Shown: one piece after another, positions 26,901 through 34,723 of the stretch
How positions within the stretch are numbered: position 1 is the stretch's first letter
How the letters are laid out: each line of letters begins with the position of its first letter
Origin: Paenibacillus ginsengarvi
GTDB taxonomy: Bacteria > Bacillota > Bacilli > Paenibacillales > NBRC-103111
DNA: 47,958 bases
Assembly (NCBI RefSeq): GCF_003626695.1
Contig: NZ_RBAH01000041.1
Coordinates: 1-47,958, forward strand
Direction: 5' to 3'
The notes under the pieces: model-generated
The model's input: only the letters and a program-made list of their open reading frames with translations
Database searches by the model: none
Told to the model about the DNA's origin: nothing
Translations under genes and position numbers: made by a program

Positions 26901-27456
26901 CGCGCCCATACAGCCGCACATACATTTTCACATATTTTGCGTTATCCGGCGCAACAACCGAACGCTCGTACTTTGCCCAGTTACCTGTCACTATTTTACT
27001 GTACGTCCCTTGAGCCTCACCGACATACGTACTGGAGGACAATGGCATTCCGCTATAAAACTCCAGCTTGATCGCAACACCGCGGTCGCGGATGTCAGTC
27101 GATTTGTACCAGACGCTGTAATCATACGAAGCACGTTCCTCGACTTCCACCACTTGGGATACCCACGGATTGCGCGAAGTCGATTCGGTCTTCACCGTTA
27201 CGCCCGCAGATCCAGTGCGCGCAGCAGCTGCCGTTACCTCGACCTCGTCGTTTGCCCAGTTGTTGATACCGAGCCAAGGCTCCGGCACTCCCGCTGTTGT
27301 CACCGTTTCGAAGCTTGCATTGTTCAACAAATTAACCTGGAGCGGTGGCTGGGATGCTTCGCTGTACGAAGCTCCTGCAACCAACACAGTTCCAACAAGC
27401 GCCGCAGTGGCAATAAGCCGTTTACAGCTTGCGATGAATCGCTGTCTTTTCATCAT
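23956..27456 (-). CDS. Large secreted glycoside hydrolase with (NG)n linker
   Basis: 1166 residues. Signal peptide (LIATAALVGTVLVAGASYSEA). A carbohydrate-binding jelly roll at about 40-175 (NLLNNASFETVTTAGVPEPW), then a clan-A TIM barrel near 310-580: MIVDGQPFFPVMGYHVKEAD, LLGWMMVDEPQDKY (likely acid/base Glu in DEP), DILSIDSYPFPNKP. Then about 30 Asn-Gly repeats (roughly 690-760), a helical stretch, CARDB/NEW3-like beta domains, and a second jelly roll at the C-terminus (GGFETAGSWAYGKG). It should hydrolyse an extracellular polysaccharide; the substrate is not readable. AGGAG is 6 bp before ATG 27456. Fossil binding-protein genes lie on both sides. Confidence 0.85.
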   Translation of the reverse strand: MMKRQRFIASCKRLIATAALVGTVLVAGASYSEASQPPLQVNLLNNASFETVTTAGVPEPWLGINNWANDEVEVTAAAARTGSAGVTVKTESTSRNPWVSQVVEVEERASYDYSVWYKSTDIRDRGVAIKLEFYSGMPLSSSTYVGEAQGTYSKIVTGNWAKYERSVVAPDNAKYVKMYVRLYGRGLVHFDDASFVKTNNASAFKLYTDQIFYYTDHTTGSVQTKLFLDAADYAQHQVDFRVKRQSDGQVIASETNVPAVALTTFSFQPQLMTVKEPYTVELVLKTLANVEVDRNEATVYRFARPAMQPDPNGPMIVDGQPFFPVMGYHVKEADYGKMAEAGINTVQGWVANTTTRVGQLLNNAQAYGLKVMFPLYYGGKIGENAALTTDIVTMYKDHPALLGWMMVDEPQDKYSIEEMTEAYRIIRTIDDKHPVYLTEANPLFAERNGRMTDILSIDSYPFPNKPITEVGDDIRNGIAAVGGNRQVWTILQTFYYPSSTTWTYLPTIDELRNMAYQSIIGGAKAIGYYAYSDPDWYLPDSDLYPGFVAFQDEYSLIQTLAKNPKTAEARNADTEYATWNVAGDVYAVVLNHSNTAQTVSVPLPFAGYTGELMYGAATAPVSGLIATLPVTIGAHEAYVYKLSSFVQTAQRAAHMVQDTSGASANNVWVEGINKVLQALSGVENALTSENQHGNSNGKGKGNGNENGNGNGNGNGNGNGNGNGNGNGNGNGNGNGNGNGNGNGNGNGNGNGNGNVNGNGHGMGVTAALQHAAEAVKQLDALLAWLPGSSVANKVEAAASLQHARALAEQIIVSQVSIEIQFDAEALYRGELTKVTYVVTNQGSASLTGVVLQAVWPAEIAAPAWSQTLPTVAAQASVTLVQSWTVAGGYTETAAQVDANVSFVFAGAAVQANRSVTWSVSPLLTAKLNMSSVLANTSGTYPFELQLANQSGTEQHLSLQTSSSSGLAVQLPTSSQVGPYGQLVVNGTVDVGESLPRGGYPVTVSVYKGTGLVETLTLHVRVDRNILTSGGFETAGSWAYGKGARVTDVVYEGQYAATLFPEPANTSNQLYTATSIPVGANASLTFSGWAKSNATTGLAWFGVREMNANEVTVRYTWIEVPAQTDWTRYERSITLSPNTAKLRVYAKLDQSANGQAWFDDFYLELHP
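25177..25383. repeat. Hexanucleotide repeat tract encoding (Asn-Gly)n
   Basis: On the + strand eight perfect ATTACC units (25195-25242), then GTTTCC/GTTACC variants, four ATTGCC-ATTTCC dimers (25261-25308) and further ATTTCC units. Read on the minus strand all units encode Asn-Gly. Units of six bases keep the frame, so slippage would change linker length only. Confidence 0.9.
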
Positions 27457-27625
27457 TGATCACTCCTGTTCCTCATTTCGCGGGACCATACCACCTGCAC
27501 AGCGAGCAACGTGACGTCGTCGTTTTTAATCACTACTACGGGCGGTATGACAAGCAGATTTTCTGTCGTTCGTTCCCGACATTGCGGCCGATGGACGGAA
27601 AGGCTTATTTGTTCCGATGCATGCG

Positions 27626-28146
27626 TTACTTGGCTCCTTTAACCGCAGCCAACTGCTGCTTGATTTCTTCTTCTGCCTGCGACAACGCCCTGTTTACATC
27701 GATCGTTCCATTCAAGTAGTCGTTAAACTTGTTTCTCGCAATGCGTTCTCCTTTTTCACGGTATTGCAATGGAACGGGATAGGGGACGGGCTTGCTTTTG
27801 AAAATGCTTGGCAAATGCTTGTCCTTCAATGAAGGGTCTTACATTACTAAATCTACAATTCTTTAAACCCTAAGATCGCTTTAGGCGCTATTCCAAAAAA
27901 GTTTCATATTCAAACCATATATACAGCTGTGGTCCGCCTCAGTCATTTCTTGCCTGCGGAAATCGGCTTTTCAAATGGAAATTGTGTTTTGGCAATCCGC
28001 AGCACGGGTTTATCGTTCGATGCCTGTTGAGATACGGCCACGGTATCGCCCGCTCCATTCTAGCGGAGTTCCTTCTCACAGCCGCACAAAATCAGGACCA
28101 TGACAGATACAAATGCAGCCATCGCGACCAGCCCGTCTCTTCTCAT
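27626..28146 (-). pseudogene. Sugar-binding lipoprotein pseudogene
   Basis: The 5' part (28146 down to about 27943) has AGGAGG before ATG, a signal peptide with lipobox (AFVSVMVLILCGC) and then, after an in-frame TAG at 28060-28062, NGAGDTVAVSQQASNDKPVL followed by RIAKTQFPFEKPISAGKK and TGA. The 3' part (27829-27626) is the conserved C-terminal end, KGERIARNKFNDYLNGTIDV with NRALSQAEEEIKQQL. The central 350 or so residues are gone. It lies directly upstream of the glycoside hydrolase gene and in the same direction, so it was probably its transport partner. Confidence 0.82.
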
Positions 28147-28390
28147 CGTATCCCCCTCCTCGGGCAAGATTGTTCGATCCAAGTTAATATGCACTTATCG
28201 TAAACAACTTGTGACGGTTCGCGACTACTTTTCCTCCTTTCCGGCTAGCTCCAATTGTAAACGCCGCCAAAATGGCCGTATATCGCATTTTCGTTGAATT
28301 ATCTTCGCAATGTCTTCTTTCCCAACGATATGTATAAAAACGAACGGTCGGCATATCGATGAAATCTTTGTGTCATCGTCATACGATTAT

Positions 28391-28484
28391 TGCGTTACGG
28401 TCATAAACGGAGCTAGGCTGCCGATCCAATGTCGGCAGCCTAGTCTTAGTTGGATATTGAGCTATCGTCTCCGTTAGCGTAATG
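28391..28484 (+). repeat. Hairpin repeat copy 9 (complete)
   Basis: Worn left core TGCGTTACGG, perfect 12-bp stem CTAGGCTGCCGA (28413-28424) with TCGGCAGCCTAG (28432-28443), right end GCTATCGTCTCCGTTAGCGT with core GTTAGCGTAAT (28473-28483). Confidence 0.85.
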
Positions 28485-28539
28485 AAACATTCCGAGTTGC
28501 CCGATGCGTAAACGCATTGGACCCGACTCTACGAATCCG

Positions 28540-28950
28540 TTAGAGTTTTAATCGAATAAATGGATCCTCCACTCTATCATTTAATAATTCTTGATATGCC
28601 TTATTTCTAAATGTATTTCCCATCATATCCTTCTTTCGATAGTTCCTTAATTCTTCTAAATCAAACTTAGCTAGATAAAGACCTTCTGTCACATTATCCG
28701 CTAACATAATTGTATTGCTTACCGACTTACCAGTCTTATCCCAAACGATTGGACTGAATGCACATGAACATCCAGCATTCTCGCCCGGTGGGTTTGCCAT
28801 TACAATACCAACCATATTTTCATATGCTCTTGTCGAAAGAGCTTGCAATCGATGGTTCATGCAACCGCAATCATTAGGAACCAATATAATTTCAGCACCT
28901 TTTAACATCAATACTCTTGCGCTTTCTGGATATTCTCTATCGTAACTATG
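28540..28950 (-). pseudogene. Nitrilase-family amidohydrolase, C-terminal half
   Basis: Minus-strand codons start DREYPESARVLMLKGAEIIL and continue VPNDCGCMNHRLQALSTRAY, then GIVMANPP, LADNVTEGLYLAKFDLEELR. This is the second half of the carbon-nitrogen hydrolase family, beginning exactly at the 'CYDxxFPE' block. The catalytic Cys (before D) and the Glu/Lys of the N-terminal half are missing. The frame is cut where repeat copy 10 begins (28937-28970). It cannot be an active amidase. Confidence 0.82.
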
Positions 28951-28970
28951 CTGCCCGCTAGCGTAACACC
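28937..28970 (+). repeat. Hairpin repeat copy 10 (half, at the nitrilase break)
   Basis: CTGCCCGCTAGCGTAAC ends in a core (GCTAGCGTAAC, 28957-28967) preceded by CTATCGTAACTATG. Half a copy, fused to the nitrilase fragment. Confidence 0.6.
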
Positions 28971-29008
28971 AACTTTAATCACTTTGGAACTTTTTGGCTA
29001 AACTAATG

Positions 29009-29250
29009 TATAATCCTAAAGAGATGATGTTTATGAAGAACTTACGTATTTGGTTGTACTTAGTGGTTCATTTTAGCTGAATCGAATTCCAAAAGCAGGA
29101 TTAAACCAGACGATAAGGCGAGGCCACGACTCAACAACGGAACGGAAACCTGGGTTCAAAGTGATCAACTTTCCAGTGCTTTGTATTGGAGGAAAGATGG
29201 GTTAGCCTCTACCTTGATTTCAAAAATGGCGATCCATTCGGTCGCCATTT
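29009..29250 (+). pseudogene. Leader or frameshifted small gene before the kinase
   Basis: A TATAAT (29009-29014) is followed by an ATG at 29033 that opens MKNLRIWLYLVVHFS and stops. One frame over the sequence continues ILAESNSKSRIKPDDKARPR, so a single-base shift would give a signal peptide plus a longer protein. I do not recognise it. It could be a dead small secreted protein or a chance leader. Confidence 0.3.
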
Positions 29251-29251
29251 T
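29223..29251 (+). terminator. Hairpin terminator upstream of the histidine kinase
   Basis: AAAATGGCGA (29223-29232), loop TCCATTCGG, TCGCCATTTT (29242-29251). Perfect 10-bp stem. It either ends the short transcript from 29.0 kb or acts as an attenuator for the kinase gene. Confidence 0.65.
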
Positions 29252-29302
29252 AGTTACAATTAAAGGGACCCTCTTAGGTTACAAGTGAAAGGAATTGACT
29301 AT

Positions 29303-32300
29303 ATGAAAAATAGAAAGACGCTCACTCTAAGTATGATCGCTGTCACTCTCTTGACAACGTACTTTGTCCTTCAATCATTTCGTGTATTCGATTCCAATAC
29401 ATTCGTCGCGAAAAATGGTGTTCTTTCCTTGCAGCATTGGGATTGGCAGGAAGAAAAAACTATTCCGCTTGATGGAGAATGGGACTTCTATCCAGATGAA
29501 TTAATTGTGCCAAGCCCGGATGAGGATGTCTTTGAACGTTATAAGAACAAACGCCAATCCATTCCGGTACCTGCAGCATGGGATCGCTATAGGGCTGGGA
29601 ACGCTACTCCTTATGGGACAGGCACGTACCGCTTGCTTATTCAGGTTCCGGAGGATGACCGTTATGGTGTAAAGCTGAATACGATTCGAAATGCGAGCAA
29701 AGTGTATGTAAACGGGGAGGAGCTTGGCTCAGCAGGTGTTCCTTCAAAAACCACCGAAGCATATCGCTTCGATTACAAAAAGTATGTCGTACTGGGAAAT
29801 AGTAAAAATAAACAGATAGAACTTGTTATACTAGTTGCTAATTATGACTATGCCGTTGGCGGTATTGTTAATTCGCTCTACTTTGGTCCAGGCGATCAAA
29901 TATTAGCAAAACAAGGCCGTGAAAAATTCATTGAAGCCTTTCTCATTTCTGGCTATTTTCTGTTTACACTTATATACTTTACGACCTATTTACAACACAA
30001 ACGGAAATTCCGGTATGAGCTCTATTTCAGTCTATTCAGTTTAGCGCAAGCTGTACATATATCTACGATAAACGAAAGATGGATCTACTTACTATTTCCG
30101 GAGATCAACCCGTCCTTACAACTAGGAATACAAGGCATTTCACTTACACTTTTCGTCTTGTTTTTCCTACTTTTTGTTTATTATTTCTTCAACATGTCTG
30201 CCAGCAAAAGGATCGTCACTGCATTAAGTACAATCTTAGGATTTCAAGTCTTGGCGTTGTGTGTGTTAAACATGTCCATTGATCTTATGGTAAAGGTTCC
30301 GCTTCCGCTCAATCAACTCATTGTTTCTGGGACTACGGCTATTGGTTATGTGTATATTTTTATTATGCTGCTAAAAGCCTATAAGCAAAAAACGGATGAG
30401 TCCGACTATGTGCTGATCATCGTTTTTGCTTTTGCTGTTTATGGTATTCTACTCGCAATTGTCCTGCTATTTGATGTGGATATCGAAATCCCGTCACTTC
30501 TTTTGTTTTTAATTATGGTGATGAGCTTGGCGTTACTAATGAGTCATCGTTCCCAGCAGGCCTATAATAGAGTCGAGGAACTGTCTAATGAATTGCTTGA
30601 ATTCGACCGAATGAAGGATGAATTTCTAGTCAAAACATCACACGAGCTCGGCACTCCGCTCCACGGCATTATGAATCTTTCTCAATCGCTGCTGGAGGGT
30701 GAAGAGGGGCCTTTAAAAAGAAAACAACAAGAAAGTGTTATTTTGATACACTCGGTTAGTAGAAGATTGGCAGGCTTGGTTAAAGATCTTTTATTTATTT
30801 CTAAAATAAAGCAAGGTGAAGTTTCTATTACATCCAGACCGATCGAAATTCGAATTATTGAGGAAGTGCTTGCTGAGATTGCCTATGTTATGCCGCCCGC
30901 TCCGTCTGTTCAAGTGATCAATATGATCCCAAAGGTCTTGCCGCTTGTCTACACCGACGAGCAAAAGCTAAAGCAAGTTTTCTTCAATCTGATCTACAAT
31001 GCGATTAAATTCACTAAGCAGGGAACAATCACGATCTCAGCTCAAATCATAGAAGATCAGATGCACATATCGGTTGAGGATACTGGTCCAGGTATTGCTG
31101 CAGAGTACCATGACCTCATATTTACAACCTTTTATCAAGTTGAAAGCAGCCGGAGCAGGGAATCAGAAGGACTTGGTTTGGGATTAAGCATTACCAAGAA
31201 AATTGTGGAGAGTGCAGGCGGACGTATTTGGGTAACTTCAGAAGCAGGTAAAGGCTCATGCTTCACCTTCACGATCCCGCTCGCTACTAAGCAGCAGCTA
31301 CTCGAGCATAACGAAATAAACAATCACGAAATGAACGAACAAATTACGTCTGCCCAAATGAGAATTCGTGAGACGAAGCAGTCGCAGGTTATCCTGCCTA
31401 CAAAAGTGAAAGGGTCAAAGCCATATACGATATTAGTTGTAGATGACGAGCCTGCCAATCTGAAGGTACTTATCAATATGCTTTATTCGCTTCATTACAG
31501 CGTAATTGCAGTAGGCAGCGGGCAGGAAGCACTCGACATCATTGAAACGGAAAAAGTGGATCTATTAATTTTAGATTTAATGATGCCCCATATGACGGGA
31601 TATGAAGTCTGCAAGACGATCAGGCAGGAGCAGGACTTAGTAGACTTGCCTGTCATCATATTAACAGCCGCAGGACAATTGTCTGACTTAGTTGTATCCT
31701 TTCAATTAGGTGCCAACGATTACATGCAAAAGCCTGTTAATTTGAAGGAATTAGAGATGCGAATCGAGTCCTTATTATTAATGAAAAAATCAGCACAGGA
31801 TGCTGTGGAACATGAACTCAGCTACTTCTATGCTCAGATTACACCGCATTTTTTATTCAACACACTCAATTCGATCATTATGCTAAGTTGGACTGACCAG
31901 CAAAAAACCCAAACTGCTTTAGAACATCTTTCTACCTATTTCCGGGGAAAGCTGGATTACCAGAAGCAGCGATCACTCATCCCTTTGGAGGAAGAAATAC
32001 AATTAGTGAAGGCATACTTAGCGATAGAAAAAATGCGCTTCGAAGAAAGGCTTCATATCGAATACAATATCGACGAAACGATTCAAACCTATATTCCAGC
32101 AATGACGCTACAACCGCTAGTAGAAAATGCGGTTCGTCACGGGATCTCCAAAAGTAAAAACGGTGGAACGCTGCGTCTTTCGATCAAGCGGGAGCAGCAG
32201 CATATCCAAATCACAATAGAGGACAATGGTGTGGGGATTCCTCTAGAAAAGCAGCAAGAGCTATTACGAGGTCGAAATGAGCGATTGGGCTTTACAAATC

Positions 32301-32419
32301 CATTTAGAAAGCTTTCGCTTATTAAAGGAGCTCGTCTTCAAATGAACAGTGAAGTGGGCATAGGGACAACGATCATCATTCGTATGCTCGAGATCAAAGA
32401 CAACAGGCAAAAGTTCTAA
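29303..32419 (+). CDS. Hybrid sensor histidine kinase with second LytS-like kinase end
   Basis: 1038 residues. After a membrane segment comes an outside beta-sandwich (IPLDGEWDFYPDELI, TYRLLIQVPEDDRYGVKLNT, ASKVYVNGEELGSAG) and a seven-helix membrane domain (7TMR-DISM type). Then HisKA with the phospho-His (FLVKTSHELGTPLHGIMNLS, His447), HATPase (NLIYNAIKFTKQG, GLGLGLSITKKIV), a receiver (ILVVDDEPANLKVL, LLILDLMMPHMTGYEV, Asp758) and a second kinase of the LytS/YesM type (ITPHFLFNTLNSIIM, His849; LVENAVRHGIS). ATG 29303 follows AAAGGA. No separate response regulator follows. It probably senses an extracellular or membrane ligand and feeds an unlinked regulator. Confidence 0.9.
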   Translation: MKNRKTLTLSMIAVTLLTTYFVLQSFRVFDSNTFVAKNGVLSLQHWDWQEEKTIPLDGEWDFYPDELIVPSPDEDVFERYKNKRQSIPVPAAWDRYRAGNATPYGTGTYRLLIQVPEDDRYGVKLNTIRNASKVYVNGEELGSAGVPSKTTEAYRFDYKKYVVLGNSKNKQIELVILVANYDYAVGGIVNSLYFGPGDQILAKQGREKFIEAFLISGYFLFTLIYFTTYLQHKRKFRYELYFSLFSLAQAVHISTINERWIYLLFPEINPSLQLGIQGISLTLFVLFFLLFVYYFFNMSASKRIVTALSTILGFQVLALCVLNMSIDLMVKVPLPLNQLIVSGTTAIGYVYIFIMLLKAYKQKTDESDYVLIIVFAFAVYGILLAIVLLFDVDIEIPSLLLFLIMVMSLALLMSHRSQQAYNRVEELSNELLEFDRMKDEFLVKTSHELGTPLHGIMNLSQSLLEGEEGPLKRKQQESVILIHSVSRRLAGLVKDLLFISKIKQGEVSITSRPIEIRIIEEVLAEIAYVMPPAPSVQVINMIPKVLPLVYTDEQKLKQVFFNLIYNAIKFTKQGTITISAQIIEDQMHISVEDTGPGIAAEYHDLIFTTFYQVESSRSRESEGLGLGLSITKKIVESAGGRIWVTSEAGKGSCFTFTIPLATKQQLLEHNEINNHEMNEQITSAQMRIRETKQSQVILPTKVKGSKPYTILVVDDEPANLKVLINMLYSLHYSVIAVGSGQEALDIIETEKVDLLILDLMMPHMTGYEVCKTIRQEQDLVDLPVIILTAAGQLSDLVVSFQLGANDYMQKPVNLKELEMRIESLLLMKKSAQDAVEHELSYFYAQITPHFLFNTLNSIIMLSWTDQQKTQTALEHLSTYFRGKLDYQKQRSLIPLEEEIQLVKAYLAIEKMRFEERLHIEYNIDETIQTYIPAMTLQPLVENAVRHGISKSKNGGTLRLSIKREQQHIQITIEDNGVGIPLEKQQELLRGRNERLGFTNPFRKLSLIKGARLQMNSEVGIGTTIIIRMLEIKDNRQKF

Positions 32420-32482
32420 TTTTCACTCATACATAAAGCCCTAATCGATTCCACAACGAAATGAAGGACGTAACAGTAACAT

Positions 32483-32508
32483 GCCCCCACCCTTATAGAA
32501 GTGGGGGC
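32483..32508 (+). terminator. Terminator after the hybrid kinase
   Basis: GCCCCCAC (32483-32490) pairs with GTGGGGGC (32501-32508) 64 bp after the kinase stop, followed by TTCCC. A weak U-tract; a remnant of an IS200/IS605-type end is an alternative reading. Confidence 0.5.
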
Positions 32509-32692
32509 TTCCCAGGACTTAAGGGTTCAGTCGCCGTGGCAAACTGCTCCTTGTTTCGTTTAGTAACGTCTTCGTTTAGTGTAGCAACCTATTTAATCGG
32601 CCCCTTACCAACCAACTGTCATTAATCCCCCCCTTATTACTGGCGTTCATGTTCAATCCAGTATCCTCCCTCCATCAAGAAATTCGTTCTAT

Positions 32693-33169
32693 TCAGAGTT
32701 TCAATACGGTTATTGGTTCGTTGTGGATGATCTCGTCGTTCTCACGAAAGCCGAAACTTTCATAAAGCTTTTTAGCGACGAAGTTATCGGCCTCATAACA
32801 AGTCCAGCAGTAATGTGCAGGCCCAGCCGGAAATGTGCGGATAAACTCCAAGATTTTTCTCATGGCTTCCCGACCATAGCCTCGGTTCTGGTGGTTCTTG
32901 TCAATCATCAGTCGTAAAATACAATAGCTATCGTGTGCGATTGACGGGAGGTCGTATCCGGTGATTCCATAAGTCAACATAACAAAACCTACAGGCTGCC
33001 CATCCGAATAAATGGCAAATGGCATTGGATGTCCCCCATTGGTGGCAAGGACATAGCACGAAGCTACACTTGATAGATTGGATGCAACAAAGCGCCGCTG
33101 TTCCTCTGATACTTCCAAGTTAAATATGGCGCGTCTGTTTTCCAGCGTTATTTTTCTGAGAGTAATCAT
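32693..33169 (-). CDS. GNAT-family N-acetyltransferase
   Basis: 158 residues. The acetyl-CoA-binding motif is QNRGYGREAMRKILEFIR (around residues 93-110), preceded by the beta4 strand YCILRLMIDKNHQNRG. The start (ITLRKITLENRRAIFNLEV) and end (KLYESFGFRENDEIIHNEPI) resemble the spermine/spermidine acetyltransferase (BltD/PaiA-like) group, but the substrate is not certain. GGAGAAG lies 7-8 bp before the ATG. Single gene on the minus strand between worn repeat-like sequence and AT-rich DNA, in the style of the cassette region. Confidence 0.85.
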   Translation of the reverse strand: MITLRKITLENRRAIFNLEVSEEQRRFVASNLSSVASCYVLATNGGHPMPFAIYSDGQPVGFVMLTYGITGYDLPSIAHDSYCILRLMIDKNHQNRGYGREAMRKILEFIRTFPAGPAHYCWTCYEADNFVAKKLYESFGFRENDEIIHNEPITVLKL

Positions 33170-33330
33170 TCAGGTCTTCTCCCTTTATCCATTGTCGTTT
33201 GCGCCGCGGTCGCATAAATAATATTACAGTTTTCACCAAAAAGTTGTAGACTTATATTGATTTTTTTTATACACTATTATGTATCCATGACTTTTTTAGG
33301 TGTATCCTTTTTGGCATATGGTAATTGGTG

Positions 33331-33354
33331 AATCGGCACATAGTTGTGCCGATT
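33331..33354 (+). terminator. Strong orphan terminator on the + strand
   Basis: AATCGGCACA (33331-33340), loop TAGT, TGTGCCGATT (33345-33354), then TTATTTTTT. No + strand gene ends here. The 160 bp upstream contain no ORF, so it may end a small RNA; the bases 33170-33330 otherwise show nothing. Confidence 0.75.
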
Positions 33355-33373
33355 TTATTTTTTAGTAACGTAA

Positions 33374-33604
33374 TCTGCCCGTTAATATGAAAAACGTCTA
33401 TCGACGTACTTCAAAGATGAGCGACCGCGTTTTAGCGGAAATTTTTCTTGGTACAGAAAACTTTACCTTTATCGAAATAACCCTTCGAAGTTGTGACGCT
33501 TTAGTGAAATTAAATTTTCTGTATCGTTAAGAAAAGGCATCCGATATAAAATGCCGGCTGCCTCCAAAAATTCTATTGAAATTAAAGTCTCCGTTAGCGC
33601 AATG
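33374..33604 (+). repeat. Hairpin repeat copy 11 (split by an insert)
   Basis: Left end TCTGCCCGTTAATATGAAAA at 33374-33393 and right end GTCTCCGTTAGCGCAAT at 33588-33604, 195 bp apart instead of about 60. The space holds a GCATCC..GGCTGCC stem remnant near 33540-33562 and unrelated AT-rich sequence, so something was inserted or several copies recombined. Confidence 0.55.
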
Positions 33605-33663
33605 AGCCAATTTGCAATATGATACGGTTCTAGCTTAACGGGGCTATCGGCGAAAAATGCAAA

Positions 33664-33691
33664 AGGAGCTGTCGCAGCGCAACAAGCTCCT
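33664..33691 (-). terminator. Terminator of the methyltransferase gene
   Basis: AGGAGCT (33664-33670) with AGCTCCT (33685-33691); on the minus strand the stem is followed by TTTGCATTTTTCG. 33 bp after the methyltransferase stop. Confidence 0.7.
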
Positions 33692-33723
33692 AGAAATCGA
33701 TTTGATTAATTTTTGAATATAAT

Positions 33724-34491
33724 CTAAGACAATGCTTTGGCCAGCAAGTAAAACCGGTGCTGTGTCACCTCAAAGTAACCTTGCCGTTCAATATGCAGAT
33801 GAATACTGTATAGCTCTTCTCTGTATTTATCGACTTTGAAATCCGGAATCTGCCACGGAATGGCCTTCAAATAATAGACCAGTGCGCCGACATCATAGAA
33901 TCGTTGACTAAGAAACTGCTCAGACTGTTTCACGACTTCAAGGTGATTCTCCTGCACGCCCTGTATGGCGGCATCGAGCTTCCATTCCGAAAATGCTGTA
34001 TTTAACGCTACGCCGAATCGTTCGTTGATCTCGAAGCAATCGGTGCCTCCCGACTGTTGAGTTAGGAAATACCCGCCGTCGGAGAGCACCCGCCGAACCT
34101 CCCGCGGCGAATACGATTCATGCTTGTTCAGCACTAAATCGAACTGGCCGGTCTCAAAAGGAAGACGCTCATCATCCTCCACAGAAAGGACAGTCACACC
34201 CAGCGGCTCCAGTAGTTCTTTGGCGACGGACAAGTTCGGCTGATAGCCTTCGGTGGCGCAAACGAATTTCGGCCATGGCCTCAACATTGACAACAACTCT
34301 CCGCCGCCGGTCCCCATATCCAGCATCGACTCGGCATCCTGCACGAGAGGGATGGCCATGCTTCCGTATGACCATGCCAAGCAGTCGCTAGTCATTCGCC
34401 CTGTTTCCACAATATAGGAAAAGTCCCATCCCGAGAATGGCTGATTCGCTTGCCCGATCCAACGTTCAAATTGCTTGTCTTCTCTTCTCAT
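33724..34491 (-). CDS. Class I SAM-dependent methyltransferase
   Basis: 255 residues. Motif I (ESMLDMGTGGGELLSML, about residues 54-70) binds S-adenosylmethionine; the acidic loop follows as VCATEGYQPN, then DDERLPFETGQFDLVLNKHE (motif IV region) and VRRVLSDGGYFLTQQSGG. The C-terminal third has HFYLLAKAL-type strand. The substrate is unknown; a small molecule is likely for this subfamily. GGAGGG is 9 bp before ATG 34491. A terminator follows. The gene is a lone minus-strand unit with repeat ends on both sides (33604 and 34697). Confidence 0.85.
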   Translation of the reverse strand: MRREDKQFERWIGQANQPFSGWDFSYIVETGRMTSDCLAWSYGSMAIPLVQDAESMLDMGTGGGELLSMLRPWPKFVCATEGYQPNLSVAKELLEPLGVTVLSVEDDERLPFETGQFDLVLNKHESYSPREVRRVLSDGGYFLTQQSGGTDCFEINERFGVALNTAFSEWKLDAAIQGVQENHLEVVKQSEQFLSQRFYDVGALVYYLKAIPWQIPDFKVDKYREELYSIHLHIERQGYFEVTQHRFYLLAKALS

Positions 34492-34696
34492 CTACAAGTC
34501 CCTCCAAAATCGTGATCTGCAAATCAAATAGTACTTCCATTTACAGATACCGTCCGGTGGGCCACGCGCATAAGGAGATGGGACTTAGTACTCGTGCTCA
34601 ATCGATCGCATAGAAGTGCTCCTCCCTTTTGATGCAACACCTTTTTGCGGCCCTTAGTGTCCGAAGAAAATAAAGTCCTAGTCTACTACTGTTTCA

Positions 34697-34723
34697 TTTA
34701 ACTATCGTCTCCGTTAGCTTAAC
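34697..34723 (+). repeat. Hairpin repeat copy 12 (right half)
   Basis: TTAACTATCGTCTCCGTTAG followed by CTTAAC: an intact right end with core GTTAGCTTAAC. The last base overlaps the stop codon (34723-34725) of the broken effector-binding gene. No stem is visible to its left. Confidence 0.75.

Noticed and set aside
25981..27459. Long + strand ORF of 492 codons opposite the glycoside hydrolase
   Set aside because: It is the antisense shadow of a GC-rich gene with clear signal peptide and domains; the product is full of R and H, with no ribosome binding site.
32483..32508. GC-rich GCCCCCAC/GTGGGGGC hairpin as the end of an IS200/IS605 element or omega RNA
   Set aside because: No tnpA or tnpB remnant lies next to it and the hairpin fits a terminator for the upstream kinase gene; the resemblance is from memory only.
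32520..32640. Sequence around GTCGCCGTGGCAAACTGCTC as another complete repeat copy
   Set aside because: It resembles the GGAGCAGGTCGCC stem subtype and is followed by CGTTTAGTGTAGC, but both cores are too altered to count it.
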